Shown here: positions 47,601-56,344 of the stretch, piece after piece
Layout of the letters: each line of letters begins with the position of its first letter
Position numbering within the stretch: position 1 is the first letter of the stretch
Source: Acanthococcus lagerstroemiae
Taxonomy: Eukaryota > Arthropoda > Insecta > Hemiptera > Eriococcidae
Direction of reading: 5' to 3'
Length of the DNA: 64,000 bases
Assembly: GCA_031841125.1 (NCBI GenBank)
Contig: CM063112.1
Location: 21,292,603 to 21,356,602 of the forward strand
Translations under genes and position numbers: made by a program
Notes under the pieces: model-generated
The model's input: the letters and a program-made list of their open reading frames with translations, nothing else
Database searches by the model: none
Told to the model about the DNA's origin: nothing

Positions 47601-50600
47601 ATGGAATTCGGAAATTGTGTGGGTTTGAAAGTATAATAACTGAGATTGACTAGTAAGTTACTCAGTTATTGATGATGATAAGGGCATCAGTCTTACGATC
47701 GGTTTGATGCAGCTCTCCATTTCTTTGGAAAAGCTACATTTCCTGAAAAGAGATACTGTTGTAGTTTTTCATTGCTTTCGACAGGGTTCATCTGTCGGAG
47801 TTCGCCTTCTCTTAGGTGCTTTTGGTCGCGATTTTAACGATCTATGACCTCATAGAGTGTCTTTTCATTTTTATTTTTTACGCTTAAGCCTCGTCACCAC
47901 GGCAGGATATCACAACCCAAGAGGAGGAGTTTGATATTAATAAATACGATTCATGAGGTTGCCCTTCTATGAGAAATAAACAAATAAAATAAAAAAGTGA
48001 TAGTTTCACCAAAATTGATTTGCTGGCCAGACTGGCCAACCAAATTACTATCGTTCTGAGAATGTTCCACTTCCTTATTCCTAATCGAGAGATCATCTAG
48101 ATCATCTTACATACCCACATAAATGCATTCAATAGATTACGCCTCAGCCCCTTCAATAGTAAACGTATACAGACCTATCTACAGGTGAGCGGAATGGATA
48201 ATCTGGCAGATAAGGTACAATTCATTGAGAGCCAGTTCTTTGCCTTTCATATTCTACGTCGTGAAGCAACACAGAGCAATACGATCGATCCAGAATTTTT
48301 GTTTATTAATTCCAGCTTCTCTACTTCTCTCCCTCTTCTATCGCCAGTCCGAAATTTACAAACCTAATTCATGCTAATCTTCTTACACGGATTTCACTGC
48401 TTGACCTTCTCAAGCTTCTGGTCAATTCGCTGTTCTATTTGAAATTTTCCCTTTCTTTATACTTCAATGCATCAGCATCAGCCACAGCGGGCACAAAAAT
48501 TATCATGAATAACTCATAAGACTACAAACGTGGTCCTTACAGATCATCATTAGTTGTCAAAACAGAATTGGCGCCAACACCCTTCCAACTAATGAATAGG
48601 CAACTTATCTGCACTATGTGTAGTTGAGTGTACCAATTCTTCCTTTAGGCGTTGGAATATAGCTAAAGTGATGATTAGGCAACATATCCGCATCGCGTTT
48701 GTTGAGGTTGTTGATTCTTACTCTTGAACGAGTGGAAATACACTCCTTAGAAATCTGTCAAGCCAGGACTAGGCTTGAAATGAATCTCGGAGGTTCTTAT
48801 AATGAAAGAAACATGTTCAGAAGTATTGGAAGGTTTCAAACAATAAGTCTAAAAGAGTCACAAACAGTTACGCCCATCAAAATGGAAGTCTGGGACAATT
48901 AGTAAAGTAAAAATTCTATGAAGAGCAACCGACCGTAGCTGAATACGTAACAGTACTACAGAATGGCTAAAAAGTTGATACAAACAAAAGTAACTTCAAC
49001 AATATTCACTTTTTTGTCATCCTATACAGTCTCTTCTAACCTTGGAACAAATGTTGACATGCAAAATCAGTCACATTTTCAACACGACATTGTAGTGACT
49101 TTGATACACAATTTGATATACATAAAAGTCGAGTTACCAAGTTGACATCAACTTAATACAGAATTCCATCCAGAAACCTATGTCGACATGTAACTTGACT
49201 TTTATATAAAATTCTATATCAAATTCGACCATAGCGGTGTGTCAAAAAATTGACAGATTTTGAAAAGCAACAGGTGTTGACTTTTGTATCGAATTTGTTT
49301 CAAGGGAACAACTGATTCTGTATCCTCTTTCACAACTATATTTCCCCTTCTGCCAACTCTGATTTCCAGTTAACATCCTTCCAACTGATAAGTACGACAT
49401 TATCATTGACTTTGATACAGAATTTGATATGAAAACCTAGTTACCAAGTTTACAACTTCTAGATTGGATTTTGCATCTACTTTTAACGCAGAATTCCATC
49501 CAAAAATCTATGTAGACAAATAACTCGACGTTTGTATTAAATTCTACACTGAAGACCACAGCATTGCGTCAAAAAATTAACAGATTTTGAATGTCAACAG
49601 GAGTTGACTTTAGTATTGAGCCTGTTTTAAGATTTATTAACAATTAATTTTGTATACCCTCTTTCACTACTACGTATATGTATTTTCTATTCTAACTCTG
49701 AGTTTTAGCAAACATCCTACCAGCTAATAACTACAATATTAATATTATAGTCGACATTGACACAGAATTCAATATAAAAGTCAAGTTACCAAAATAATAT
49801 CAATTTTTGGATTGAGTTTTGCATCAACTTTGATGCAGAATTCCATTCAGAGCTCTATGTCAACATGTAACTTGACTTTTGTATCAAATTCTACCAAAAT
49901 GTTGTGTCAAAAAATTAACAGATTTTAAATGTGGACAAGAACTGACTTTGTATCGAGCCTGTTTTAAGGGTTTCTAACGATTGATTCTTTGTGTCCGCTT
50001 TCACAACTATATATATGTCCCCCTTTTAACTCTAAATTCAAACTAGCACTCCTCCTGATAGTTACAAAATTAATTATATAGTCGACTTGATATAGAATTC
50101 GATATAAAAGTCGAGTTACTAAGTTGACATCAACTTCTAGATTAAATTTTACATCCACTACAATGCAACATTCCATCCAAAAACCTATGTCGACATGTAA
50201 CTCAACTCTTATATCAAATTTTATATCAAATTTTATATTAAATTTGACCATTGCTTTGTGTCAAAAAATTAATGGATTTTGAATGTTGACAGTAGTTAAC
50301 TTTTGTATCAAGTTTATTTTAAGGGTTGTTAACAACTGATTCTGTATACCCTCTTTCACAACTATATTTCCCCCTCTGCCATCATCAAGTTGACATGAAC
50401 TTCTAGATTGAATTTTGCATTAAATTTGAAGCAGAATTCCATCAAAAAATCTATGTTGACACTTAATTTGGCTTTTGTATCAAATTCTACACCAAATTTG
50501 ATCACAAAATTGTGTTGAAGAATTAACGTATTTTGAATGTTGACAAGAGTCAACTTTTGTATGAAGTTTGTTTTAGGGGAAGTTAACAATTGATTCCGGG

Positions 50601-53600
50601 TACTCTCTTTCACAGCTATATCCCCCCGCCCCTCTGCTAACTCTGAGTTCTAGCTAACATCCTTCCAACTGATAACTAGACAACTTATTGACATCACCTG
50701 TAGTAAAGTTTGCCAGTCCTTACTGTCGAAGAACTTTCAATATAATTGAATTGGATGGAACTAAATGGGGTTAAGTCCCAAAATAGCACTTTTCAGAAAG
50801 CAAAAAAAAAAAACTGTTTTATTTGAAAATCGTGAAATACGTCCTTCAGGGTGGTGGTAGAGGGTCACAAAAGACAACTTTTAAGCCCGGTCCCGTCGAA
50901 TAAAATTCTAATGGCCCGGAGCTGGGGGGCTCAAAGTTTTTGGACTTAACCCCTTTTGGTTCTGAATGATTTTTTTTTGCAGTTTTACGGCTTGAAATTC
51001 CCCCTCGCCCCTTTGTAGCCATACATAAAGGGGTCACTTTGGTCTTGGTCCCATTCCAATTGAGCAAAATCCCTGCTTGTAAGAAAAAAAGTTCTGAAGC
51101 TGTATTGGAAAATTGCGATTTCGTCTTTGAAAATAACACTTTTCAGGTATAAAAATGCAAAAAGAGGGGGTGGGCCGGAATTTTTTTTTACACCAAAATA
51201 CACCATTTTCAAATAAGTTCTGGAAAAATCCGTTTTTTGAAAAAATTTTATTATTACAAAAAAATGAAAGAAAACGATATTGCCAAAAAGCACTTTCCCA
51301 GCTGTTTCATGAAATTTCGACCACACCAGCAGATCCGCGATACTTCAATACCCCATATCGGTGAAAAAGCGAAAACGACAAGAGTGGACTTAACCCCTTT
51401 TAGTTCTAACCGATTCAATTATACCTAGTTTCCTCTTATAATATTGAGAACAATTAGAAAAGGGGGAACTCTAGGAAGAGACGCAACTCGGGTGAGTCAA
51501 GTATTAAATGAAATCATCAATAATGGCTCAACACAGAGTGGCTAGAAAGGCAATACAAACAAACGTTATTCTAACGATGTTTTCCCCCTCTATCTTGTAC
51601 AGCCACCTTCTAGGCAATAATCAATTCTGCACATTCCCTTCACAGTCACGATACCCTCTTCGTTATCTTTGAGCTCCAGTTAAAACTCTGGCCACTAATA
51701 AGTGACAACTAATCTGCGTAGTTCATAGTTAAGTTCCTGAGCTCTTACCTTCAAATAAGTTTGAAATACAGCTACATCTTTTTTCCTCTAATAAAACTTG
51801 TGGCAATCAGAAACGTAAAACCTTCTACTCTAAGAAATACAGAGAGCTGCTCAATTAAATACTAGACGGAATTCTGTGCAATAGTTCAAGAGGGTGGCCA
51901 GAAATTCGATACAAACAAACGACTTTGTGTATCTCCTTCGCAACTATACACCCCCCCCCATCTCTCCCGATTTTATCTCGAAATCAGCATTGCACAGGAA
52001 CTAAGAAAAGCGCGAGTAATGACATCGTTTTCATTTCTTACCTTTCCTCGCCACCGGATCCATTGCCTTCGCTACTGCTGCCGGCCACCAATCCCTCCTC
52101 GTCGTCCTCACTACCGTCGTCCACCTTATTCGGATCCTCGTCGTGGCGAAAGTACTGACTGAAGGTCTGCGTCGACACATTATCCAGCAACGACCGAACG
52201 CTGGCCAGATCCGGATTCTCCTCCTTCTCAGGCGTCGCACTCGCCGAGCACTCGTCGCCCTTTTCTTTGGCCGGTTCCTGCACCTGCAGCTCCTCGTCGA
52301 TCACTAACTCCTCCTCGTCGTCGTCGTCATCGTCCTCGCCGTGCTCGCTGCCCTCGTCCCGCCGGCTCCTCTTTGACACGTACTCGTCGTCAACGTCCAC
52401 CTCAACGTCCGACTCATGAGATCGTTTCTCGGCCGATCGCGACGACGCGTCCAAGCCGGACACCGACTCGCCCACGCTCATTTGCGACTCCACGTTCACG
52501 CCCATCGTATCCGGCGACTCGTCCTTCTTGGTCTTCTGCGACCGGCTGGAGCCGCCGCGCTGCCGCTGCTGCCAGAACCCCGGATGCTGCTGCTTCACGT
52601 GCCGGTCCATATTCGAGCGCAACGTGAACCTGCCGGCGCAATACGAGCACGAGAACGGCTTCTCGGTGCGGTAACGTCGTTGCTTCTGCTTCTCCACCAG
52701 CACCCCGTCCTTCATGACCATCTTGACCGTCGAGGATTTGTTGTTACGCGGCTTCTGGCTCTCGGGCTTACTCAGTTTCGAGTCGAACTTCTCGATTTTG
52801 TCGTCCGGCTCCTTGGCGGCAGCCTCCGGCTTGCCGAAGTTGACGTAGGCGGTTACGTTTTGCCGGATCTCCTCGTAGCGTTCGGCCGCGTTCGCCACCA
52901 GCTGGCCGAAGATGAGCGGTCGTATCTTGGCGCTGTGGATCGACATGGCGTCCGCCGATTCCTCCTCCGAGTCGATTTTATTCGGAAACGAGTGCATGGT
53001 GGTGGGGAACAACGAAGTCAAATTCGGTATGATGGCGTTGCCGAAACCGTAGTGAACTTCGTTTTTGAAGCACGAGCCGGCGGACTGGCTCTTTTGGTCG
53101 TGCTCGCGATGGTGACTCTTGACCGACAGGTCTTCGGCGCCGGACTCCTCGACCGCGTCGTTTTTCTTCTTGCTCAGATCGAGTACATCCACACTTAGGT
53201 CGAGCGGCTCTTCGGTGTCCGACTCCTCTGGCTCCAGGAAGTGGCCGGCGAACGGCGGCGCCCGTATGAAGCCGTTGTCGCGAATCAGGGTCGGCACGAG
53301 TCCTCCGGCGCCGGTGACCGCTTCGTTGTATGATTTGTAATTGGCTTCGTAGAATTGCTTCTCCGGCCTGGAGACGCGCATGTCCAGCAGGCCGGCCACA
53401 TTGAAGTTGGGGTACGTGACGTTCGGCTTGAGCAGGTGAGGCGGCAACGACATCGGGTACTCGTCCGCCTTGCTCTTGACCCCCGGCATCGCCGAGTTGT
53501 TATTGCTGTCGTTGCTGTTGCTGCTGTCGTCGGCGTCGCTGCGTTCTCGCGTGCTCGGCATCGACTTGGTATCGTCTTCGACGTTCTCCGCTTTGCGGCA

Positions 53601-54911
53601 GAACTCGCCGGCGAACTTGCCCGTCGAGTCCTCCTTCTCCTTGACCAGCGTGCCGGTGAGCAGGCTCTGCAACTTGGTCTTGAAGTTGGTCGCGCTCTGC
53701 GGCTTGTTGTTCAGGTCGACCAGCAGCTTCTTGATGTCTTCGCGCGAGGTTTTGCGGTGCGCGTTGCGCAGATGGCGTTCGCAGTTCGCTTTGGTCGTGA
53801 AGGTGGAGAAGCAGAGCTGGCACTTGTACGGGTGGTCGCCGTTGTGGTTGCGGATGTGCCGGATGACCACCGACTTGTCGGTAGTGGTGAACGCGCAGAT
53901 GTTGCACTCGTAGGGACGGACGCCGCGATTGCCGGAGATGTGGATGCGCGCATGCCCCTTTAGCGCGCGCAGGTTGCGGAAGATCTTCTGGCAGAGGCGG
54001 CACGGGAACTCGCCGCGGCGCTTCATGTCACGTACCTCCACCTTGAACGGGTCGTCGTCGTCGTCGGCCGGCTTCTCCTCCTCGACGAAGAACATCGGGT
54101 GCTTGGGGTAGGCGGTCGCGCTTTGGATGGCATTCATCAACTTGGATGCGGGCACTTTCGGCTCGAGGTCAACGCTACCGGCGTCGCCGCCGCAGCGTTC
54201 CGACTTGGACGAGCGTTGCGACTCGCAGTCGGAGGACGTGCGGCTGTCGACGCAGCTCTGCAGATTCAGTCCGGCCAGGAAGTTGTTCTTGTCCTCCGGC
54301 TCGGAGTCGCCGCAGTTTTGCTTGTCGCAGTCGTCAGCCGGTCGGAAGTGCTTGCATTGCTTCCAGTGCACCATGAACTGGGCGCCGGTGAAGTGGTCGC
54401 CGCAGAAGTTGCATCGGTAGGATTGACTAGTTTCGATGCTCTCGGTCAGCTTCTGGTAAAACGAGTTCTTAGTTTCTAGGTAGTTAAGGATTTTCAGGTT
54501 GATTTGGCTGTTGCGTATGGCACACTTTTCGCTCACGTGCATGGCACCGTGCGCGGCCAGCGACTTGAGCGAGGGGAGCACTTCGCCGCAGTCGTCGCAA
54601 GATGGCTTGAAGCCGGGATGCTGGCTTTTCACGTGCTCGTCCAGGAAGTCGCGGCTGACGAAGTCGTCCAGTTGGCATACCGGACATTTGTAGTACGAGG
54701 ACTCGTTGCGGTCGATGTAGTCGTTGTTGTTGTCGTCATTGCTGTCGGCAACGCTGCGGTCGTCGTCCAGTACGTTGTTATTGACGATGACCGAGTTGTT
54801 GTTGACGATCAACTCTTTGCTGAAGATCGGCTTGTGCAGCGGGAACTTGACAGTTTGATCCTGTAGGTTGCCATTCTTGTGGATCATGTCGATTTCCCCC
54901 TTGATTTTCAT
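32067..54911 (-). CDS. peb: Pebbled/hindsight (RREB1-type) zinc-finger transcription factor, whole coding region
   Basis: Seen: exons 52042-54911, 39096-39999 and 32067-32612 join in phase (GAAAG|GTAAGA to CAG|ATCGG; AAA|GTGAGT to CAG|GTAATC). The sum is 4,320 nt, 1,439 residues plus stop. C2H2 fingers or finger-like units fall near residues 75-98, 104-125, 166-188, 302-324, 334-356, 362-385, 753-776, 988-1010, 1016-1039, 1087-1111, 1180-1203, 1261-1281 and 1287-1309. The linker-finger block FPWASSLRRHTLTHTGQKPY is a hallmark of RREB1/Hindsight proteins. PLDLS at 569-573 is a CtBP-binding motif. Known: Drosophila Hindsight is a nuclear repressor/activator acting in amnioserosa, trachea, follicle cells and photoreceptors, downstream of Notch or EGFR/JNK signalling. 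At 1,439 residues it is shorter than the Drosophila protein of about 1,900. Introns of 12.0 and 6.5 kb are full of repeats. The exons are visibly GC-rich against an AT-rich background. Confidence 0.88.
32640..33110 (+). mobile_element. Non-LTR retrotransposon 3' fragment in pebbled intron 2
   Basis: Two plus-strand frames give KRIEAFEMYVYHRALRIAW, IANSEVLRRTKE, then, after a shift, GRRQNSWVKDVRR with downstream QLF. This matches the RIEAFEMWCYRRMLRIxW ... GRRRxSWLKNLRxW tail of insect non-LTR elements. It starts about 30-50 bp from the splice acceptor of exon 3 and is antisense to the gene. Degenerate. Confidence 0.7.
33111..33600. other. pebbled intron 2, no gene
   Basis: May include more of the retrotransposon's 3' part. 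Near 33575-33600 a short AGTATATTACCGCGACGTCA block repeats a piece of the neighbouring palindrome. Confidence 0.4.
33601..34145. repeat. Long imperfect palindrome, foldback family F1, copy with intact arms
   Basis: Left arm (about 33601-33864) and right arm (about 33888-34145) are reverse complements at roughly 90%, with small indels. Shared blocks include CACACCATCAATTTAAGCCT, AGTATTAACTATGA, TGACGTCACACCGTGTGTTA and TACAATACTTGGTTACTGTT. The centre is about 23 bp. No coding capacity. It would fold into a ~260-bp stem in the pebbled pre-mRNA (intron 2). A disrupted relative lies at 21285-22915. Confidence 0.8.
34146..35439. other. pebbled intron 2, no gene
   Basis: ORFs at 34440-34682 (minus), 34490-34741 (plus) and 34848-35075 (plus) show no recognised domain. 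Confidence 0.35.
35440..35664 (+). repeat. Dispersed repeat family R, copy 2
   Basis: It starts CAGGGACGAAAATA and ends TTCGCTACATCCCTG, giving hAT-like inverted ends CAGGGA. It shares GCCGGAGTTGGAAAATTTTA, GTAGATGGATCAA and TCGCTACATCC with copy 1 at 29738. No 8-bp duplication found. Confidence 0.6.
36000..37080. repeat. Degenerate AAAATTTG-rich repeat region with a ~192-bp tandem duplication
   Basis: Words AAAATTTG, AAATTTAC and AAATTTGCT recur throughout, so the tract is compositionally distinct. Two units are clear: one from 36301 and one from 36493 share TTTGTTCAATGCARAATTTA, then TTTAAATGKTCTARAAGC, then CTCATTTACCATT, then CAAGTTTAAATCATAC. Located in pebbled intron 2. Confidence 0.65.
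37081..38589. other. pebbled intron 2, no gene
   Basis: No recognised ORF or repeat apart from a C homopolymer of about 14 at 38509-38522. Confidence 0.35.
38590..38705 (+). repeat. Dispersed repeat family R, copy 3 (3' part)
   Basis: CACTTGGGAATTTTTGAGTT, a C tract and AATTCTTCGGTACGTCCCTG match the 3' half of copies 1 and 2. A C homopolymer lies in the middle. Confidence 0.55.
38706..39095. other. pebbled intron 2 next to exon 2
   Basis: No feature besides the exon 2 donor GTGAGT at 39090-39095. Frame continues past the donor without a stop for some codons, so the boundary rests on the splice signal and the phase match to exon 3. Confidence 0.5.
39096..39999 (-). CDS. peb: pebbled coding exon 2 (central zinc fingers)
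   Basis: Codes for residues 957-1258 (first codon split). It opens with a basic stretch (GAKKKK), then two adjacent fingers (VHCDFCYRSFPWASSLRRH and YKCSNCPLLFTTKSNCDRH) joined by TGQKPY. A third finger follows at FKCSHCPSSTFSTFQNLKKH, then an acidic/serine linker containing CIKEEPS and TVKLED, two matches to the sumoylation consensus psi-K-x-E, and a fourth finger, FKCHLCDRSFGERQEALDH. The acceptor CCTTTTCAG is strong. Confidence 0.88.
40000..41479. other. pebbled intron 1, exon 2 side
   Basis: No coding sequence recognised. 40560-40860 is less AT-rich and lacks recognisable repeat words; it might be constrained DNA, but nothing diagnostic is seen. Confidence 0.35.
41480..42115 (+). mobile_element. 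Possible solo LTR or 5' end of an LTR element
   Basis: A GC-richer island begins TGTAGGGGGACACGTCC and carries a TATA-like GTATTTAACCC at 41543-41553 about 25 bp before CAGTCAGTGTCC, like an LTR U3-R junction. An A-rich GAATGAAAATA near 42112 could be the poly(A) signal. I could not find matching TG...CA ends or a target duplication, nor gag or pol. The ORFs inside have no domains. Confidence 0.3.
42130..42650. repeat. Direct and inverted repeat cluster
   Basis: A ~65-bp block with AACACGGCTGCAGACT and GCAGCAAAG occurs at about 42137-42202 and again, direct, at about 42569-42635. Between them GTGACCTGCCAGGAAGAAAG (42230-42249) faces its reverse complement at about 42459-42478. It looks like a rearranged MITE pair. 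Confidence 0.6.
42680..42775. repeat. TGTAAAATG short tandem repeat
   Basis: TGTAAAATG and variants (CGTAAAATG, TGTAAATG) recur about eight times. Confidence 0.6.
42776..45879. other. pebbled intron 1, no gene
   Basis: The minus ORF at 43979-44311 and plus ORFs at 43193-43414 and 45170-45367 have no recognised domain. No repeat family recognised. Confidence 0.35.
45880..46870. repeat. Degenerate AAGACTC/TTAAGACT-rich region
   Basis: Words AAGACT, GAGACT and TTAAGA recur at irregular spacing, suggesting an old, decayed simple-repeat expansion. Similar composition occurs at 55190-55830 and 61380-61590. C homopolymers lie at 45963-45973 and 46255-46264. Confidence 0.4.
46960..47215. mobile_element. 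hAT-like MITE, 256 bp, with 8-bp target duplication
   Basis: Ends CAGTGGTGGCGACTTCAG and, reverse-complemented, CAGTGGTGGCAACTCAG. Flanks are atatacat (46952-46959) and atgtacat (47216-47223), matching at 7 of 8. GGGCGACACGCG near the left end pairs with the GTCGGACAACACACG zone near the right. Size, ends and duplication length all fit hAT. Confidence 0.8.
47216..47671. other. pebbled intron 1, no feature
   Basis: Between the MITE and the retrotransposon tail. T homopolymers near 47265-47280. No gene. Confidence 0.35.
47672..47885 (-). mobile_element. Non-LTR retrotransposon 3' end, truncated
   Basis: On the minus strand it ends WRAASNRS-stop followed by a tail GACTGATGCCCTTATCATCA. The element at 56345-57665 ends the same way (WRSAPNRS, GACTGATCACCTTTATCATC), so both are copies of one family. 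Only about 200 bp remain. Confidence 0.6.
47886..48960. other. pebbled intron 1, left flank of the tandem array
   Basis: CAACTTATCTGCA and AACATATCCGCAT at about 48601 and 48680 resemble words at the far side of the array (50680), so the repeated region may extend here in decayed form. No gene. Confidence 0.35.
48990..50690. repeat. Diverged tandem array, about 330-bp units, in pebbled intron 1
   Basis: The marker GTCAAAAAATTRACAGATTTT starts at 49241, 49568, 49906 and 50260, with a weaker one at 50514, giving spacings of 327, 338, 354 and 254. Each unit then carries GTTGACTTTTGTATC, CTCTTTCACAACTATAT, CATCCTTCCAACTGATAA, GATACAGAATTTGATAT, AAGTTGACATCAACTTCTAG, GCAGAATTCCATCCAAAAA and CTATGTCGACATGTAACTC in order. 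The units differ by many substitutions and indels, so the array is old. No ORF is maintained across units. Confidence 0.75.
50741..51423. mobile_element. MITE, about 683 bp, with 38-bp terminal inverted repeats
   Basis: Both ends begin TATAATTGAAT and continue to AACTAAAWGGGGTTAAGTCC; a third copy of the inner motif, GGACTTAACCCCTTTT, lies at 50940-50955. TA at both flanks would fit a Tc1/mariner-type duplication. No transposase. The short ORFs inside have no domain. Confidence 0.7.
51424..52041. other. pebbled intron 1 next to exon 1
   Basis: No feature besides the exon 1 donor GTAAGA at 52036-52041. Confidence 0.5.
52042..54911 (-). CDS. peb: pebbled coding exon 1 (N-terminal two thirds)
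   Basis: Codes for residues 1-956 plus two bases. Fingers: CPVC...H/H at 76-98, a CDDCGEVLPSLKSLAAHGAMH unit at 105-125, CNFC at 167-188, then a canonical trio FPCRLCQKIFRNLRALKGH, YECNICAFTTTDKSVVIRH and YKCQLCFSTFTTKANCERH (302-385), and an isolated FSCSYCAGRFTLRSNMDRH (753-776). PLDLS (569-573) is followed by VLDLSKKK and EDLSVK, giving a cluster of DLS motifs. Acidic runs of D/E lie at 858-873. The ATG at 54911 is the first Met in frame after an in-frame TAA at 54912-54914; its -3 base is T, a weak context. Confidence 0.9.
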
Positions 54912-54932
54912 TTAGGCGCTGACGGAAGCCAT
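54912..54932 (-). promoter_or_regulatory. In-frame uORF abutting the pebbled start codon
   Basis: Reads ATG GCT TCC GTC AGC GCC TAA and is immediately followed by the pebbled ATG (TAAATG). The uORF start has an ideal context, CACCATGG. It lies in the same frame and the same exon, after an acceptor TTATTTCAG at 54953-54955. It could lower initiation at the main ATG, allow reinitiation, or permit readthrough adding MASVSA. Confidence 0.75.
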
Positions 54933-54955
54933 GGTGCGCAGAGGTGAGAAATCTG

Positions 54956-56340
54956 AAATAAAAAAGTTCACAAGGGTCAGTTTAACGGCGATAACAGATT
55001 AATGGTTATACAGTGATAGTCTTAACTTGAATTCAAGTTGTTGATTTTAGCGTTGGAGCCAAAAAGGACAAATGCTCCGATGCCTAGCTGGAAATAAACA
55101 TTTGAAGAAATGAAATGAAAAAAGAAAGACGCTGAAAGGGAAAAAATAATGAAGAATACAGGAAATAAAACAGGAATGGATGTAGAGAAACTCCAAATTC
55201 AATCTAGAAGAATCTCAAGAAGCCTTAAGGGGAAATGGAAGAGTATTAAATACATCTTCAATTATTCCTGAAGAATCCTGAAAATCTTAAAAGGTCTTGA
55301 ATAGTATTACAGAAATTTTTAGAAGTCTTCCAGGGGCTTGGAAGGATAGTACAAGTTATTATACATGTGTCAACGAACCTGGAAGAATTTTATATAAAAA
55401 ATATAATTGGATCATTCGACAGTTTTGCATGGCCCTGAAGAAGTCTAGAAGAGTCATAAAAAGTCTAAAATAAGTTAGGAGTCGTACGTGACCTAAAATT
55501 TTAACTAATTGCAACTAGCCTTGAAAAAGCCTTAGAAGTTTCAAATATTCAAACATGTCTGGAGAAGTCCTAAAAAGCTTCAACAATGTCTTCAACAAAT
55601 TTCAGAAAACCCTAAAGAAATCTGGTACAGTCTAAAATGGCCTTCAACAAGTCTGGCAGAATTTAAGAAAGTCTTACTGAAATCCACAAGAGCCATACTC
55701 AACTCCATACAAGTAAAAGAATTTTGGTGTTTGAAAGGCTTAGGCGAATCTTCAAAAATTTAAGCGTGTTTTGAACAATTCCTGATGAAAAGTTTTAAGG
55801 AGAATTTAAGTCTCAAGGAATTTCAAAAATATTAATTTAAAACACTTTTTCTCTTAAATTTGATAGTTTTTAATATTTTTTTCAAGAAAATGGTTTTCGT
55901 TTCTTTGTTTTGTTCCTCTAATGTGTGTAGGAAAAGGGGGACTTACTTTTCTACCAGAAAATTAGCGACATGTGGATTTTTTGTTGACTCTTTTTTTCTT
56001 AAGAAACGAAGGGCCCATACAACATGAACCCAAACAAATGACAAAATTCTATGTCAATATTTGTTCGAAACACATTCCCCCCTCCTAAATTTTATAGTGC
56101 ACAATATATTTTTGCAAAAATCTGCTTTTATGGGAAAGGGGGTGCGGGTTAATTGTATATCACTGGCATGGACTTCTACTCAGGACGATGCAAATTTAGG
56201 TCTACAAGCAAAAAAAAAAAAAAAAATTTCTCCAAAGGGAAAGTAACAAGCAAAAATTCTTGTATATCTTCAAAAATCTCCCGATCATTTTCTCTGAATT
56301 CTTTCAAGGGGCATTTTTATTAATTTACTGAATGTTTCTC
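54956..56340. other. Upstream intron or flank of pebbled
   Basis: The acceptor at 54953 shows a 5' UTR intron starts here; its donor was not found. 55190-55830 is built of degenerate GAAGTCTTAAAAAG/CTTCAAGAAGTC words like those at 46 kb. An A run of about 16 lies at 56210-56226. No gene. Confidence 0.4.
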
Positions 56341-56344
56341 AATT

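Noticed and set aside
49964..50613. Minus ORFs rich in FDIKFDIRVE-like repeats
   Set aside because: Produced by the tandem array; not kept open across all units, so not a repeat protein.
52416..53198. Long plus-strand ORF opposite pebbled exon 1
   Set aside because: Arg/Leu/Val-rich antisense translation of GC-rich zinc-finger codons; the minus strand explains it.
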